This document shows, in pieces, positions 13,301-23,700 of a DNA stretch of 64,000 nucleotides (its first letter is position 1; each line of letters opens with the position of its first letter). A model generated the notes under the pieces. The model was given only the letters and a program-made list of their open reading frames with translations, was not told the origin of the DNA and did no database searches. The position numbers were made by a program, and so were the translations under genes. This DNA comes from Fragum whitleyi (lineage: Eukaryota > Mollusca > Bivalvia > Cardiida > Cardiidae): the NCBI GenBank assembly GCA_948146395.1, contig OX411549.1:37987192-38051191 (forward strand), given 5' to 3'.

Positions 13301-16300
13301 AAAAATCATTATTCCATCAGGGCATAGCACTATTATTAAGTAAACTAATTCAATTGGTGAGAATCAATTTAAATTTTAAACTCTCCCTACTCAAAAATCT
13401 GTGGCCGCCATTTTTCTATAAACCCGTTCTTATGACGTCATTTATCATTTGAGCCAGCTGTCTGCAGTTAATTGGGTCACAACTTCAATGCAGCAACTTA
13501 GCTGTGCATAATGCATATCTAAGAAAACTTTAACACAAAAAATATTTTTTGCATGTGACTAAGTTTCAACCTGTTTTAAGGCACTACCAAAAAATAAGCC
13601 ATGAATGATTAGTTTCGTTAATAATTTTTGCAGCTTACAAAAATACCCATAATGCACCATCAAATGACCTAATTTTCCATTTGTTCACGGCAGCATGTAA
13701 TAGTAAGAATGTAAACATCCGGTTAGCATTTTGTTTGATTATGTAATGAGGTTTCACACCCTACAATTAATACTCGAGTGCTGCGGACGGCAAAGTAGCA
13801 AGGAACGGATATATAGAAATCGGGGATATATTCATAATGACTAAACATAATTCAAGTATTCAGCTAAAAATGCCGAAATCAATTTTTAATATGAAAAGCA
13901 ATTATACAGTGAACTGTAAATGAAAAAGAAGTGTTATTTCAACGGAATATTCTTCAATTTGATTTTCTTCTGTAAAGTAAAATTTTAGAACAATTTGAAC
14001 ATGCAAAAAGTAAGGGAATTGGCGAACTTGGGTCGAGATATTTTCCGTTTATCGTATTTTTACATGAACTTATTATTTTTTGCAACGAATGGATCCGATG
14101 AATCACCCTTGTATGCCAACAAAAAAGTCCACCATCAGTACTTTCAGTGCTTTGATTCACAAGCAGTTTGTAGTGGGGTAATAAGTACAAACCAGATAAC
14201 GACATTCGCATAGTACTGCTTATGCTGCGTTTCCACTATGTTCCCGGCGACCACGGCTGTCCCATTTCAGACAACCGTGGCAAAAACGGAACAAACGTGG
14301 GGCAACGCAGGGCGACGAGATAAGCAAACGTCACAGAACGGGACTGCCGTGGCAACCGGGACAAATTTTTAAACTGTCAAAAACTCAGTCACTTCAATCC
14401 CGACGGAAATGAGAAACGTGACAAAACGGGATGAACGCAACAAACCTTGGCAGCATGTAACATACCGTAGTGAAACTTGGAAGGGTCCGTAGCGCAATGG
14501 CAAGTGCTTTGCGTTTTGTTGCGTTTCGCCACGGATGGCTCGCGTCTCATCCCGTTCTTCACGGCAAGCTAAGGTTAACTTGAAATGTTTTGTTGCGTTG
14601 AGTTACGGCGTACCACGGTGCGCGACCTTGTTTGGTACGTCATGCTAAGGTGTATTAAGTTATGACACGATCGTCATGGCGCATGCGGGCTGAGAATAAA
14701 AAAGATGAAATTTGGAGGTCCGATTTATTCTAGTGTGTTCTCAAGCAGTTAACGCCTTACTTGACTTTTACATTACACAGAAAATATATGACCAATGTTC
14801 CACGGCGTGCCACGTTTTGTAGAAACGGGACCGCCGTGGCCGCCGGGAACATAGGGGAAACACAGCATTTAGCTTGATTATATCATTATTTTGTAATAAA
14901 TGCATCCCTGGACCCACCCTTTCAGTCGTCGTTAAACCTTAACGTTCTGGTCAGCATTATAAGAACATTTCAATTGTTTAGTGCGTTCTACATGTTGAAC
15001 CTCTAGCGTATGAAGAGCCTGTGAGTAACACAATTGAGCCTGTGAGTGATATTTTCAACAATTCCACATGTGCGTAGTGTTGTGACTCAGATCAGCCTGT
15101 GCAGCTGAACAGTCTGATCAGAGTCTTCATACTGCATGAATTGGTAGCTAGGGTAGCTAGTGAACCATTGTCACTGTTCACGAAATACGAATATTTTTCA
15201 TTACACTGTGTGAGGTGTCCAGTAAGCACTTGGTCTACAAATCACGCACAAACGAAATTGTTGGAAATGTCACGCACATGCTCAGTAATATCTATTTTGA
15301 GAACCGCGTAAAAGCAACGAATTGAAAAAAGACTTAGAAAGTGTTAAATAATGACCTAAGATTCTCGAAGATCATCGTTAAGAAGCGACCACGCAACGTT
15401 CTTCTTGCGTTGATTCAAAGAACGTTGCGATAACCAACGCTTCCTCGTACGCTCACTGGAACGCAAATGTGAAGCGACGGCTTTACCAAAGACAGGGCGC
15501 ACCGCTAGATTTTAAGACACAGTTTGTCTTTAAAAATATTGGGTCTTTGACATAATCAGAATGGACATACACTTGTCGAGCACGCAAACTCTGGCCTAAA
15601 AATGTGTCCTTGACCTTTGACCTACAGCAATTAGTCGTTTAAAGGCACTTTTGCGCATAGAAAGGAATATCTGCGCCACATCATTTTGAAATCCATTAAT
15701 AAACGTTGCAATTACAGTCCGAACAAATTTCCCCCCAGTGAGACCTTGACCTTTTAGAAAGAGAAAAAGCATCTTTCAATTAGTATATCTATTTATTTTG
15801 GAGAACAATTGTGTGAATTTATTTTGAAATGTATCCAAAAAATGAATGAATTATGATCCGGGCGAATTAGAACGGACGGTCTAACGCACATATACCGACG
15901 TTTCATTGTGACAACTATTTCATATACCTATCCAAGGCTTTATCATTCGATAAGCCCCTCCGAATCCGTGGTTTTTTGGGACACCGTTAGCAGTAAGGGC
16001 CGCTTGAATGGCCTCTGGGTCTGCTGGGCTCAGGTTCGGGTAGAGACAGAGTGTCCAATGAACAAACCATCTCGGTGAAGTCTTCTCCACGTAATTCTGC
16101 AGGATATTTAAATAGTCCGACTGGTCGTTCACCTACACAATTCAGTAAACAAATGACTTGGATTAATTCCTTGTCCGATAAACTTTTCCATCTCGCCACC
16201 AACCATTCATTTTAGATAAGTAGACTACCTGATATCATTTCATGTAAACAGATGGGTGATATCAGATCAATACAGGTTTCATTGCATGATAAATTTTGTT

Positions 16301-17454
16301 TAATTGCGACTTATTGTCCCTAAATTACGGTACGTGTCAATTCATATTTAGAGAAATAATCTTTGTATAGTCAAGTGTATTTGACCTGACAATGACCTCT
16401 ATTGAAAAGTTTAAATATACATCCCGGCACTTTTTACCAATGTGTAAAGACTGTTTGGAAGAATGCGGTCTAACGCTTTCAACATTATCGAGTAGAATCA
16501 AGACGCCGGGCTGATGCAACTACCCATGGCTTACTACTCACACCATTACAACAACAATTCACCCGAGCCACTAGCTGCTCATCCCATTTTTATCAGTAAG
16601 ACTGAGCGCTTTTCTTATCGTACATCAATGGTGTGAGCATGATAAAATTTATGACTCGTGCCAAATTTATATTGTCTAAGTTGGATTAAACTTTTGGGTG
16701 AGCCGCGGTTCGAACTCACGACCCATGGATTGACAGCCTAAGTAGTAAATGTGACCCGTCAAGCGAATAGGGACCATCTGTTAAATAAATATTAGAAAAA
16801 ATATCATGTCAAGTATAGGTCAACCAAACGTCGTATTTCAAAAGCTCTCTCAAAGGAAGGTCTAATGGTCATTCTAGTTTCAGTCTGCGCATTTCGCGCA
16901 GTCTGACAAGGGTCGACAAATTTCTTACTACCCAGATGGTCCCCTTTTGCGTGACGGGTCACATATATTACATACAAACCCATGAATAGCTTATTTCGGC
17001 GGTGACGAGGAATTATCGACATTCTAGTTATTCATCTTACTGACAGAATTCGTCTTCGTGATTTCCTTTGTTTCGCACAACAGTATAACCACAATATTTA
17101 ATTCAGAGTCGAGTCTTCAGCTGACCAAAGGCTTATCACCATGATTCACCCGTAATAAGTGACATTTGATCAAATTCTATTGTCGAATAACTAATAACAA
17201 ATTAGGGCTCATACATGTATATATACATGTATGCTGATTACACAGTTTATCCTTTAGGTCAATCAAATACAGGACAATAGGGCGAAATGAGTAGAACCTA
17301 CTTTGTACGCCAGTCCCAAAAGCCAATGATGACCATCAACAACTGGAATATTGTCTACACATCTGTTTGCTGACCATCTTTTGAAAAGAAATTTCAGTAA
17401 TTTCCAACACAGATAAGAAAATCCAACAGTGAATATATATATGAACATGTTCAA
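273..17454 (-). CDS. CYP4: Cytochrome P450, CYP4 family, 12 exons
   Basis: Haem-thiolate monooxygenase, probably ER-anchored. CYP4 enzymes typically hydroxylate fatty acids or other lipids; the substrate here is unknown. Exons (minus strand): 17454-17302, 16132-15928, 12505-12378, 10096-9969, 9517-9455, 8774-8651, 8268-8136, 7215-7092, 6804-6609, 5743-5661, 1910-1845, 378-273. All junctions are GT/AG and every phase matches, giving 502 aa plus TGA, usual for the family. Seen: hydrophobic N-terminus (about residues 3-24) followed by basic residues; a CYP4-like block after 'KPWIGDGLL' (116-124); I-helix FEGHDTT (310-316); K-helix ExxR (E368-R371); PERF (422-425); haem loop FSAGQRNCIG (441-450) with Cys448 as ligand. 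Start: the first exon opens with Met and the hydrophobic anchor; a second Met lies at residue 3. Introns are large (the last two are 3.75 and 1.47 kb) and repeat-filled. The exact subfamily (4V-like or 4F-like) cannot be settled by eye. Confidence 0.93.
461..541. repeat. 80-bp foldback element, copy 1
   Basis: Nearly perfect hairpin: arm beginning ATCGATGGCTCAGCGCG, continuing AGTTGTAACTGCCTAT, loop TGTT, then the inverse. Related copies at 8005-8084 and 53895-53972. Lies in the last P450 intron. Confidence 0.9.
659..729. repeat. 71-bp imperfect hairpin
   Basis: TGGGCATATTATAA at the left pairs with the ATGATATGCCCA end at the right; an inner stem AACGCAGT/ACTGCGTT flanks the loop. Single copy seen here. 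Confidence 0.7.
730..1844. other. AT-rich P450 intron sequence without recognised features
   Basis: Rest of the last P450 intron. No conserved coding block or repeat was recognised apart from a short ORF at 1470-1679, which was examined as a possible last exon and rejected. Confidence 0.6.
1975..2270 (-). mobile_element. SINE remnants, minus orientation
   Basis: 1985-2060 has a tRNA-like piece with an inverted B-box (gggatttgaacc). 2086-2265 has the conserved SINE body read in reverse: cgccgctttcaacaatc, ctggagcaac, and 'ttctcacaccagta'. The same body is seen at 25293, 33174, 47842 and 48098, and forward at 21810 and 45003. Confidence 0.7.
2400..2546. mobile_element. Partial TIR element family 1
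   Basis: Contains gagtgtgaagcgagttttg, agggaggtaatccaatatcg and the inner 'cgcccat...' inverted pair typical of the left half of the family. Confidence 0.65.
2551..3627 (+). mobile_element. Tandem-core element with 3' hairpin (bivalve pearl/Helitron-like type)
   Basis: Starts 'acaagaggacatgatggtcc' with CGCTCACCTGAG, holds about six copies of a roughly 145-bp unit (anchors GGTTCATCCTTGTGACCTG at about 2922, 3067, 3213, 3355, 3498), then a 'gacgccggacgacgaacgac' stretch and a terminal hairpin AGCTCACCTTGAGCAC/GTGCTCAGGTGAGCT at 3589-3622. It has the same plan as 49531-51229. No protein is encoded. The naming follows known bivalve elements with tandem cores; membership is inferred. Confidence 0.75.
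3475..4586. repeat. Recent tandem duplication, unit about 552 bp
   Basis: 3475-4026 and 4027-4586 are nearly identical. Each holds one core unit, the terminal hairpin of the previous element, an A-rich tract and a half copy of TIR family 1 (from about 3760 and 4320). The clearest difference is the A tract: about 13 A plus caaacaaac in the first unit, an uninterrupted run of about 29 A in the second. Confidence 0.92.
5204..5630. mobile_element. TIR element family 1, near full length
   Basis: Left end 'aacaatttcgtgaaatcgaa', right end TGTCAATTTCACGATGTAAC. Internal 'gggaggtaatccatcatcgc' and 'gcgctgagtaagcgatttag' blocks match the other copies. The P450 exon at 5661-5743 lies 31 bp away. Confidence 0.85.
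6246..6590 (-). mobile_element. Palindrome-bearing repeat family 2, copy 1
   Basis: Inverted relative of 48690-49020. They share the 'agttataagataaat' end, 'gcatctctgttagaaacatc', and a hairpin made of ACTTAGTGTTTTGTAT, aaaaatatc and 'attgtctcgg' arms. It immediately abuts P450 exon 9 (6609-6804). Confidence 0.8.
6929..7040. repeat. Palindromic repeat family 3, copy 1
   Basis: Arms 'aaaaaacgatgcaaactg' and 'agcatcgttttttcatcct' around TATACCCCGCTTTGCACG. Related sequences lie at 23877-23925, 35846-35990 and 63277-63352, with a single arm at 62338-62390. Confidence 0.7.
8005..8084. repeat. 80-bp foldback element, copy 2
   Basis: Same hairpin as 461-541, with AACTCCCTATATG replacing AACTGCCTATATG in both arms: paired, compensatory changes that keep the stem. 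P450 exon 7 ends 52 bp away. Confidence 0.9.
8450..8540. mobile_element. Fragment of TIR element family 1
   Basis: Ends TGTCAATTTCACGATGTTAC-taactg, with 'gaatggagaagcgct' before it. Confidence 0.6.
9190..9425. mobile_element. Decayed tandem-core element fragment
   Basis: Contains 'aaagattggaccgaatgtg', 'ggttcatccttgtgacc' and 'aagcccaccttaagcac', matching one core unit and the end of the 2551-3627 element. It ends close to the P450 exon at 9455-9517. Confidence 0.6.
10350..10970. mobile_element. TIR element family 1 with a nested MITE
   Basis: Left end 'aacatcgcgaaattgacaag', right end TGTCAATTTCACGATGTGAT. The family's normal length is about 420 bp; here a 247-bp palindromic element (10525-10771) interrupts it. 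Confidence 0.88.
10525..10771. mobile_element. Palindromic MITE family 4, copy 1
   Basis: TIRs of the type GGCCCgAGGTTATAAAACTT with TTCTCAGGCTCAA inside. The centre is a second palindrome, ATTAATAAGTTGTTA/TAACAACTTATTAA. Copies at 30722-30966 and 53167-53416. Confidence 0.9.
11130..11999 (+). pseudogene. Non-LTR retrotransposon relic (C-terminal part of the RT ORF)
   Basis: Broken reading frames give blocks typical of LINE ORF2 ends: a '[13 protein letters not shown]' plus '[12 protein letters not shown]' region (about 11360-11455), then 11548-11790 with '[20 protein letters not shown]' and '[12 protein letters not shown]', then 11784-11999 with '[13 protein letters not shown]' and '[15 protein letters not shown]'. 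Stops and frameshifts separate them, so it is dead. It sits in the intron between P450 exons 3 and 4, antisense to the gene. The upstream RT core is missing. Clade assignment (Jockey, CR1 or RTE) is uncertain. Confidence 0.85.
12506..14221. other. P450 intron sequence with no recognised repeats or genes
   Basis: AT-rich. ORFs at 12799-13074 and 13954-14213 lack family features and splice context. Confidence 0.6.
14222..14868. mobile_element. GC-rich TIR element, 647 bp
   Basis: Ends ATGCTGCGTTTCCACTATGT and its inverse near ...ACATAGGGGAAACACAGCAT, followed inward by TCCCGGCG and CCACGG. The interior repeats 'cgtggcaa', 'aacggga' and 'gcaacgc' motifs in both directions. Its GC content stands out from the surroundings. 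No ORF. The target duplication is unclear (TTA-like on both sides). Confidence 0.85.
15034..15284. mobile_element. TIR MITE family 5, copy 1
   Basis: TIR of the type TGAGCCTGTGCGTGACATTT-CCAACAATTTC, central 'cagcctgtgcagctgaacag' with TCTGATCAGAG. Copies at 24138, 35163, 37703 and 55272. Confidence 0.85.
16750..16963. mobile_element. TIR MITE family 6, copy 1
   Basis: Ends TGTGACCCGTCAAGCGAATA and inverse of TGTGACCCGTCACGCAAAAG, then GGGACCATCTG. Central hairpin 'tctgcgcatttcgcgcag'. Copies at 49069-49292 and 53722-54020, with a partial at about 51650-51790. Confidence 0.88.
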
Positions 17455-18049
17455 TACAATCTATTTATAGATACTGCATTACGTGCACCCTTATCTTAAA
17501 TGATCACCGCGTACACCGGATATAGACAATGAAATGAGCAGAAGGCGCGCCTGCTTTAGATGTTGGTCCACACAATCCGTTCCTTTTCAATCCCTAGTTC
17601 TTGTATCTCTGCACAAAAAAATAATAATAATTTCGACAATATTTTCTATCCTTCTGTGTGGTTTTCTTTTTGTTTTAGTTTTTTTTTTTAAATAATCTCT
17701 TCTTAGATTCATGACTGCAAACAAAGTCCATTGTGCCATTTGTTTTTGGTCAAATAGTTAATTATATTAAATTTATATAATTGCACGTAAGTGTATGATG
17801 AGATATCAGATTGTGAAACACTCGCCCGTATCTACCTTTTTGAATTTCGATCCGAATTAAAATCACGGTTGAAACACGGGAAGGGGTATAAAAATGGTAA
17901 TCGTGGCCCATGGCGATCTTCCAGTACAGGAAAACATGTGTTTAGTGATCACCAAGGGCTCACCAACAAGCGGACCTAAATGGGAATGGTGGCCGTATAC
18001 AATATTTCATGATAAATAATATAGGTTATTTTGATAGCATATACATATT
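17455..18049. other. 5' flank of the P450 gene
   Basis: The 600 bp upstream of the P450 start codon. AT-rich, no clear TATA box or CpG cluster that I would call a promoter. It ends at a TIR element. Confidence 0.5.
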
Positions 18050-20018
18050 CAGGGTTCCCACGCTCCAACAGTTCCAAAATTCCCCGACATTTCCCTGACA
18101 AGAAACTGATTTTCACTGACATTTAATGGGCATGTATTCCTATTCAATAACATTGTGGTTATAGATTTACAAATGCATTTATGTAAAAAAAAAGATATAG
18201 AAATGTTCCTTTTAATCTTTCCATCTTGAGCACTATAGCATTTATAGATAATAATATATTTCATTCACTCAAGTTTGCTTATCTGGGGTCTAAAAGCCAC
18301 TTTCCCAACTAATTCATATATGGTGCAAGGGCTCACATCTTACCATATATTATGACTCTTCTGTTATGCCACTATAACTATTATGTCCTATCAGAAAACA
18401 CCAAGCTGCACATCCCATATAGGTTATTATTCACCAATCAGCAAGACACACCCCAATCTTGTCAAAATGTAGGCAGCAGTTGGGATCAAACTTTTTATCC
18501 AAAGATGAGCAGTCCTAAACTCACTTGTTGCATGAGGGCATGCATGTTTAATAAAAAGGCCCAATGAGAGACAGAGATTCTCTCCTTCCTCCCTAGACAA
18601 AGAAAGCCCTTAGGTTTAAGGTTTGTACAAGACAATCAGTTTATGTAGCAGGAATCTAGTACTTTGTTATAGCTCATACGTAAAGAGCAAAATCTTAAGA
18701 GAGAAAACCTAAAAGACAATTGATATGTTCAATTTGAACATCTTCAAGTCATGGTGTAGGTTATTTTACTACAACAGATACTTTATCTCAGGAAGTCAAA
18801 GGCCATGGTCTTCTTGCATGATGAAAATTGTCTAATAGAGTTCTTGGTGGAAAAATTATACATAAAGTACACAGTCATATACAAAAGCAAACTCTTTAAA
18901 TACCGTTAGGTCTAATGCAAAAGTAATCATATCATATCAAAAGTCAAAGCCTTTGGTGTCTGTGACAGAGAGGTACAGTGTCTTTCCGTGGCAGAGAGGT
19001 TTTGAGTCCCTTAGTTCTTTTATCATAAGCCCCAATTTGACTCAAGTACTGATGAATTTTCCAGGAAGCTGAATCGAGGGGGATAAAACTAAGTTGAGGG
19101 AATGGTTTTCCAATATATGTAATACGTACATGTATACAGGTTCAAACAAAAGCTTTTGTCATGATTGAGATATTATCATGAATTGTAACTGTACAAGTTA
19201 TATCAAATTAATTAAAAGCAATATGTAATAAGCAAGACAAAATTCTGTCATGTTGTGAATACTTTCATTTACCAAATGGGTTGTTATAAAGAATATATTC
19301 ATGTAATGTTGTAAGGTATGTTAAAGTGAAAGTAATTATCATTTTAACAATTCATGGGCCAAAGAAACAGGTTTTCTTTATTCAGATTCCACCAGACTTC
19401 TTTTCAATTGTGAGGGTTCAGTCTAAAGCTAACAAATCGAATATTTGCAACATAAGTACTATGGGAAATGTGTCCAACTTCTTTTTGTGTTGATTGACAC
19501 CATCAGACAGATTTGCAGAAAGAATCGAAGCATGATTACAACAATTCCATTAGATATCTAGATATAAATACATTTTTTAATTTGAATGATGAAATCAGCT
19601 TATCTACACATTGTGGTGTGGATAAAAGTGTCATGTTATTGTATTTAGTACAATCGACTCATCTATACTCTATGATTCATTGAACCTCAAAACTGGCACT
19701 ACAACACAAACAATGATAGATGAAGGAACTTTATGATATATAGTACATGTATATACTCTATATATATTACTCTAAAATTAATACAAAATGAGACATTAGC
19801 CCTTAGTCAGTAAAGATATTTGGTGACAAAGTCTTAAGAGACTGCCTTTGCATGAAATACTCCTGAAATTAAAAATTCCCTGACAGGCTTTTCAGAATTC
19901 CCTGACTTTTGTCTTATTTTCCAAATTTCCCTGACACTCAATAAAATTCCCTGACATTTCCCTGACTTTTTCAAAAATCCATTTTTCCCTGTCTTTTTCC
20001 TGACGCGTGGGAACCCTG
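18050..20018. mobile_element. TIR DNA element, 1.97 kb, non-autonomous
   Basis: Ends CAGGGTTCCCACG and its inverse CGTGGGAACCCTG, flanked on both sides by ATATT (possible 5-bp target duplication). The right subterminal region repeats TTCCCTGAC about six times; the left has two to three. No transposase-like ORF. Confidence 0.8.
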
Positions 20019-20280
20019 ATATTGTCGCATAATTCTTATTGAATCCTATGATGTTCGAGCCCATTGAGACGATTCTAATGGGTCACAACAACATAAGATT
20101 AAAACATTAACATTTTTACAAGGATATCGACTTTATCAGATAATCCTTATACGGTATGGTCGCTTAAAAATAGTTGTAGCTTAATTGAACCATTATCGAC
20201 TGTACTACCAACAATCAAAGATAAGATTCTAGCCAACTTGTGATCTGAAAAAGTTAGAAAGCTAAACTTATTGTCTTCAT

Positions 20281-20553
20281 ACAGTTAAAAGCATCGTATA
20301 ATTGATAAGGTGAATGATTTTGGAAAAAATGTATGAATGAACTTGAATGAGTACGAGTGCTTTAAGGTCTACGCCGGCTAACAAAATCAGTGGCCAATAT
20401 TTTGATTATTTTGAATGAAATGTTGGTCGTTTTGAGCGCTTTCGAAACGGTTTTGGACGATCTCGAGGGAGTACTTTGAGTGCATTGAATTGTGCGCTTA
20501 GCGAGCAGTTAAGAATGGCTTAAATCGAGGTGTCAATTATACGATGTTACTAA
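20281..20553. mobile_element. TIR element family 1, internally deleted (273 bp)
   Basis: Left 'acagttaaaagcatcgtata', right 'gtcaattatacgatgttact'. The middle block is shortened compared with the 420-bp copies. Confidence 0.75.
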
Positions 20554-20902
20554 ATGAACTTTACAGCTTATTGTGTGTCCCCAGAGACAATTCATCAACG
20601 TCGATTTACATCACCTTGGATAGACCCAATGCATTTACGGCCAAGACCGCTTACAAATCTCCTTAAACGCAACATGTCCGTGATCAAGGGTCAGTTTCTT
20701 CATGAAAATGTCTAGAGTTCGATTCCTGGGAGCGGCTATCGATCTTGGTTCTTTTATTGGCCCTTATTCGGCGCGAGTACAAACTTGTACGTTTCTAAGA
20801 TGTGGACTCGATGGGGATGAAACCCATGGGATATATTTTTTGAATTCCAAACAAAATAGCGACCTTTCATTGGCGGAAAAAATAGGGCGATCGGCAAGTA
20901 GG

Positions 20903-21004
20903 CCTAATAGTTATAGTTCATATTCTGACAATTTACGCGTATAATCTTGCGCTCCGCTTAGGTTATATCTCGTAAATTGTCAGAAATGAACAATAACTAT
21001 TACT
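20903..21004. repeat. About 100-bp palindrome
   Basis: Arms 'taatagttatagttcatatt' and 'aatgaacaataactatta', with CTGACAATTTACG/CGTAAATTGTCAG next to the loop. Confidence 0.8.
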
Positions 21005-21109
21005 TAAACAAGCATTATCAATAAGGCGAGTGTAAATAGGAATAGAAATATCCGGTTGTACGGTCGGGGACAAAATAATATATGAATATTTTTCAATCCG
21101 CTCTTGTTG

Positions 21110-21305
21110 GGTCGACCAAACAAGGACATCGCCTGTGGGTGCCAATGCTCCGCTCCTAAGATAATGCCAAAAAAATGTTGAAAGGGGCATAACTCTTACA
21201 TGAATTGCCACCAGAGTTGTGATAGCTCTGTGCTGGTGAACACACATGTCAAGTTTCAAGAAGATATCTTCATTAGCAAAGATATTACAAAGGTTTAAAT
21301 TCGTC
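21110..21305 (+). mobile_element. Short tandem-core type element fragment
   Basis: Contains 'acaaggacatcgcctgtggg', 'aaaggggcataactcttaca' and 'catgtcaagtttcaagaag', as in 52830-53121 and 45404-45600. Confidence 0.6.
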
Positions 21306-21809
21306 TCGCTAACTCATACATAAATGTGATGATAATAGTTCGAATTTTTGTTCAAATACAGGCGAGCTAAATTGAAGTCGCGAATACGGGAACAATTCTT
21401 ACAAAAATATGCTTCAGTGGTTCTGCCTTAATCTGGATATCACTTGTGGTGGCGGATACACGTGTTTAATTTTTAGAAGATTTCTTGAATAGCCAGAGAT
21501 ATGGCCCAGGTTGTCAGCGCACGCCTGCGGTCAGCCCGATTAGCTAACTAACCGTCTTCTGGGGGCGTCGCTCATATGGGCATGTGCTACGGTAGCGACG
21601 ATAAATAAACGGAAATACGCGCACGCATGCACTATCAAGATGAAAACAATATTACAGCTTCTGTTCCAAAACGGCCGAACTAATAACATCACTTAATCTT
21701 TATTCAAGCTGTAACTTCTCTCAACTAAGGCTTCCCGTGTTAATGTTTTCATTGAACGAACGGTACTATGAAATAATTTAGAGATCGCTGCTGCCATTAA
21801 AAAATTGGA

Positions 21810-22061
21810 GCTGTCATAGCGTAGTGGTAGCGCGTCGGGCTATCACGGTCCCGGGTGCGATTCCCGGCGGCGGCACTCATTTTTTCCTACTAATTGTCTT
21901 CCACCAATGGCTTGATAATCGTAGACCTATGTGGGATAGCAGCTGGAGACTGGGAAAGGATGTAATGGTGGAACTGGTGCGAGAAAAACCAGGAATCCAT
22001 TGTGAGGTGCTCCAGCCGCCGTGATATAGCTGAAAGATTATTAAAAGGGGCGTAAAACTCC
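21810..22061 (+). mobile_element. tRNA-headed SINE, forward copy
   Basis: The head (21810-21875) has an A-box-like TAGCGTAGTGGTAGCGCG and B-box-like GGTGCGATTCCCG, ending GGCGGCGGCA. The body contains 'tcttccaccaatggcttg', 'atcgtagacctatgtgggat' and 'agctgaaagattatta' with GGGGCGTAAAAC at the 3' end. The same body follows a different tRNA-like head at 45003. Not an independent tRNA gene. Confidence 0.85.
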
Positions 22062-22177
22062 ATTCAAGCAGACAAAGCCATTCAGAAGTTGTATTACCCA
22101 ATCCTATCTCTCGTTTATATCTTGATTTCTGTTATCCTCCGTAATTTCTTTTTTTTTTCAAACTCATTCGTAGATGT

Positions 22178-22234
22178 GCGACTTAATGTCGTAACTTCAG
22201 CTTGAATAAGCTGAAGTTACGACGTTCAGGTCGC
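22178..22234. repeat. Hairpin with AACTTCAGCTTGAATAAGCT core
   Basis: GCGAC...GTCGTAACTTCAGCTT/AAGCTGAAGTTACGAC...GTCGC. A related hairpin with the same AGCTTGAATAAGCT centre lies at 52339-52381. Confidence 0.85.
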
Positions 22235-22380
22235 CCATCTTCGATTTGCTTCGTGTCCACGACTTCTTACTTTTCTTACAAATCGCGATTTGTGCTACCC
22301 GAGGAGCTCTGCCTTGTCGGCAATTTTGAAGCGGAGCCGATGACCTCAATTCGTTGACCAACAAATCTGTATACACTTAA

Positions 22381-22792
22381 TCATTTCAGAAATTGACTCT
22401 CATCTCGATCAAAAAACCATTGGCTTGTGCTCCATTCATTTACTCCAAATACTCATTCCACTCACTCAAAAACGCTCTAAAATTGATGAAAACGCTCGGA
22501 ATCGTTAAAAATTGTCACCAATTCCATGAAATCGATCAAATACAATGTACTAAGTAATTGCACCATTCTATTTGATGGAGGGTTTTTAAAGGATGATTTT
22601 TTCCGAGAAGACGCAAAAACTGGGAAGTTCGTAGGTTTTATTAAAGGCAGTAAAACAATTTATAATTTCGTCTTATAAGACGAGCTTTTTCAGTAAGTTT
22701 TACACCCCTTGAAAATAATTCAAAACTCGCGCTCCAACCCATTGAATTCCAAAATCTTTCAACTTGTCAATTTCATAAAGTTTCCAACTGGT
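22381..22792. mobile_element. TIR element family 1, inverted, decayed ends
   Basis: Reads 'tcatctcgatcaaaaaacca', 'tccattcatttactccaaat', then a right end 'caacttgtcaatttcataaa', matching the inverse of the family. Confidence 0.75.
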
Positions 22793-23399
22793 GTTTACGA
22801 CAACTCCCAATATCGTCAGCCTGATGGGATCGCAAAGTGTCCAACCGATTATGGGTTGATTATCACAAATCTAATAAGCGGGTTAAGCCACTGCGATATG
22901 ACTGATAACCAAAAAAGGGCCATTATTTCCATTCAAACAAATTCTTATTCAGTGGTCGATTATTGTATACTTGAATCTAAAATGAGCATGTGGACGATAT
23001 TGACAACAATGTCGTGTGTACGCGGGATAAACTTGCAGCAGGCAAAGACAATCGGCGCATAATGCAATAATTATATTCGCTGACTGACTGACTGACATTT
23101 AATTCAACGAGCAAGGAGTCAATTGAAATCAAGTAGTCCAAGCTCAAAGTATAGAGTCCAACTTTATGGGAGAACATTGTGGAAAAGTAAAATTGCTTCT
23201 TTTCCTCAAGTTTCTCCCCAAAAGAAGATAGTTTTCTATCAATCTACTACTAGATGCAAGATAATGTTATCTACAACAACTTTTGTAGTGAAAGATTAAT
23301 AGTTTTGACAAGGGGTGAAAAGGAGAATGCCCTGTACAATCCTTTTTCAAAGAAATCTCATATATCATGGGAGTCCATCAGACTCACAAATTGCAAAAT

Positions 23400-23700
23400 G
23401 AAGGAGTCCCAACAATTGAACATTTATGCCCCATAAAAGCAAAAGAAAGGCATATTCTTTGCCAATCAACAAAGGGCAATAACTCACAAAATATGATGAG
23501 CAGAGTTCTTGTGCACTGCACTTCCCCTCAATATCCACCTGTGAAGTTTTATGATTCCAGCTTAAATACTTTTAGAGATATGCTCCGGACAAAAAACGGT
23601 CTGAGGATGGACCGACCGACGGACCAACTGCCAAGTGCAAAGCAATATACCCCCTCTTCTTCGAAATGGGGGGGCATAATAAGGAGTCTCAGACTCCCGA
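23400..23700 (+). mobile_element. Dispersed repeat ending in a gaccgaccgacggacc stretch
   Basis: 'caaagggcaataactcacaa', 'agttcttgtgcactgcact' and 'gatatgctccggacaaaa' are typical of a common bivalve dispersed repeat with a GGACCGACCGACGGAC tail. Only one copy lies here; a weaker relative is at 56140-56230. Confidence 0.55.

Noticed and set aside
21810..21875. tRNA gene
   Set aside because: A and B boxes are present, but the sequence runs straight into the SINE body that is shared by other copies, so it is a SINE head. The same applies to 45003-45079.
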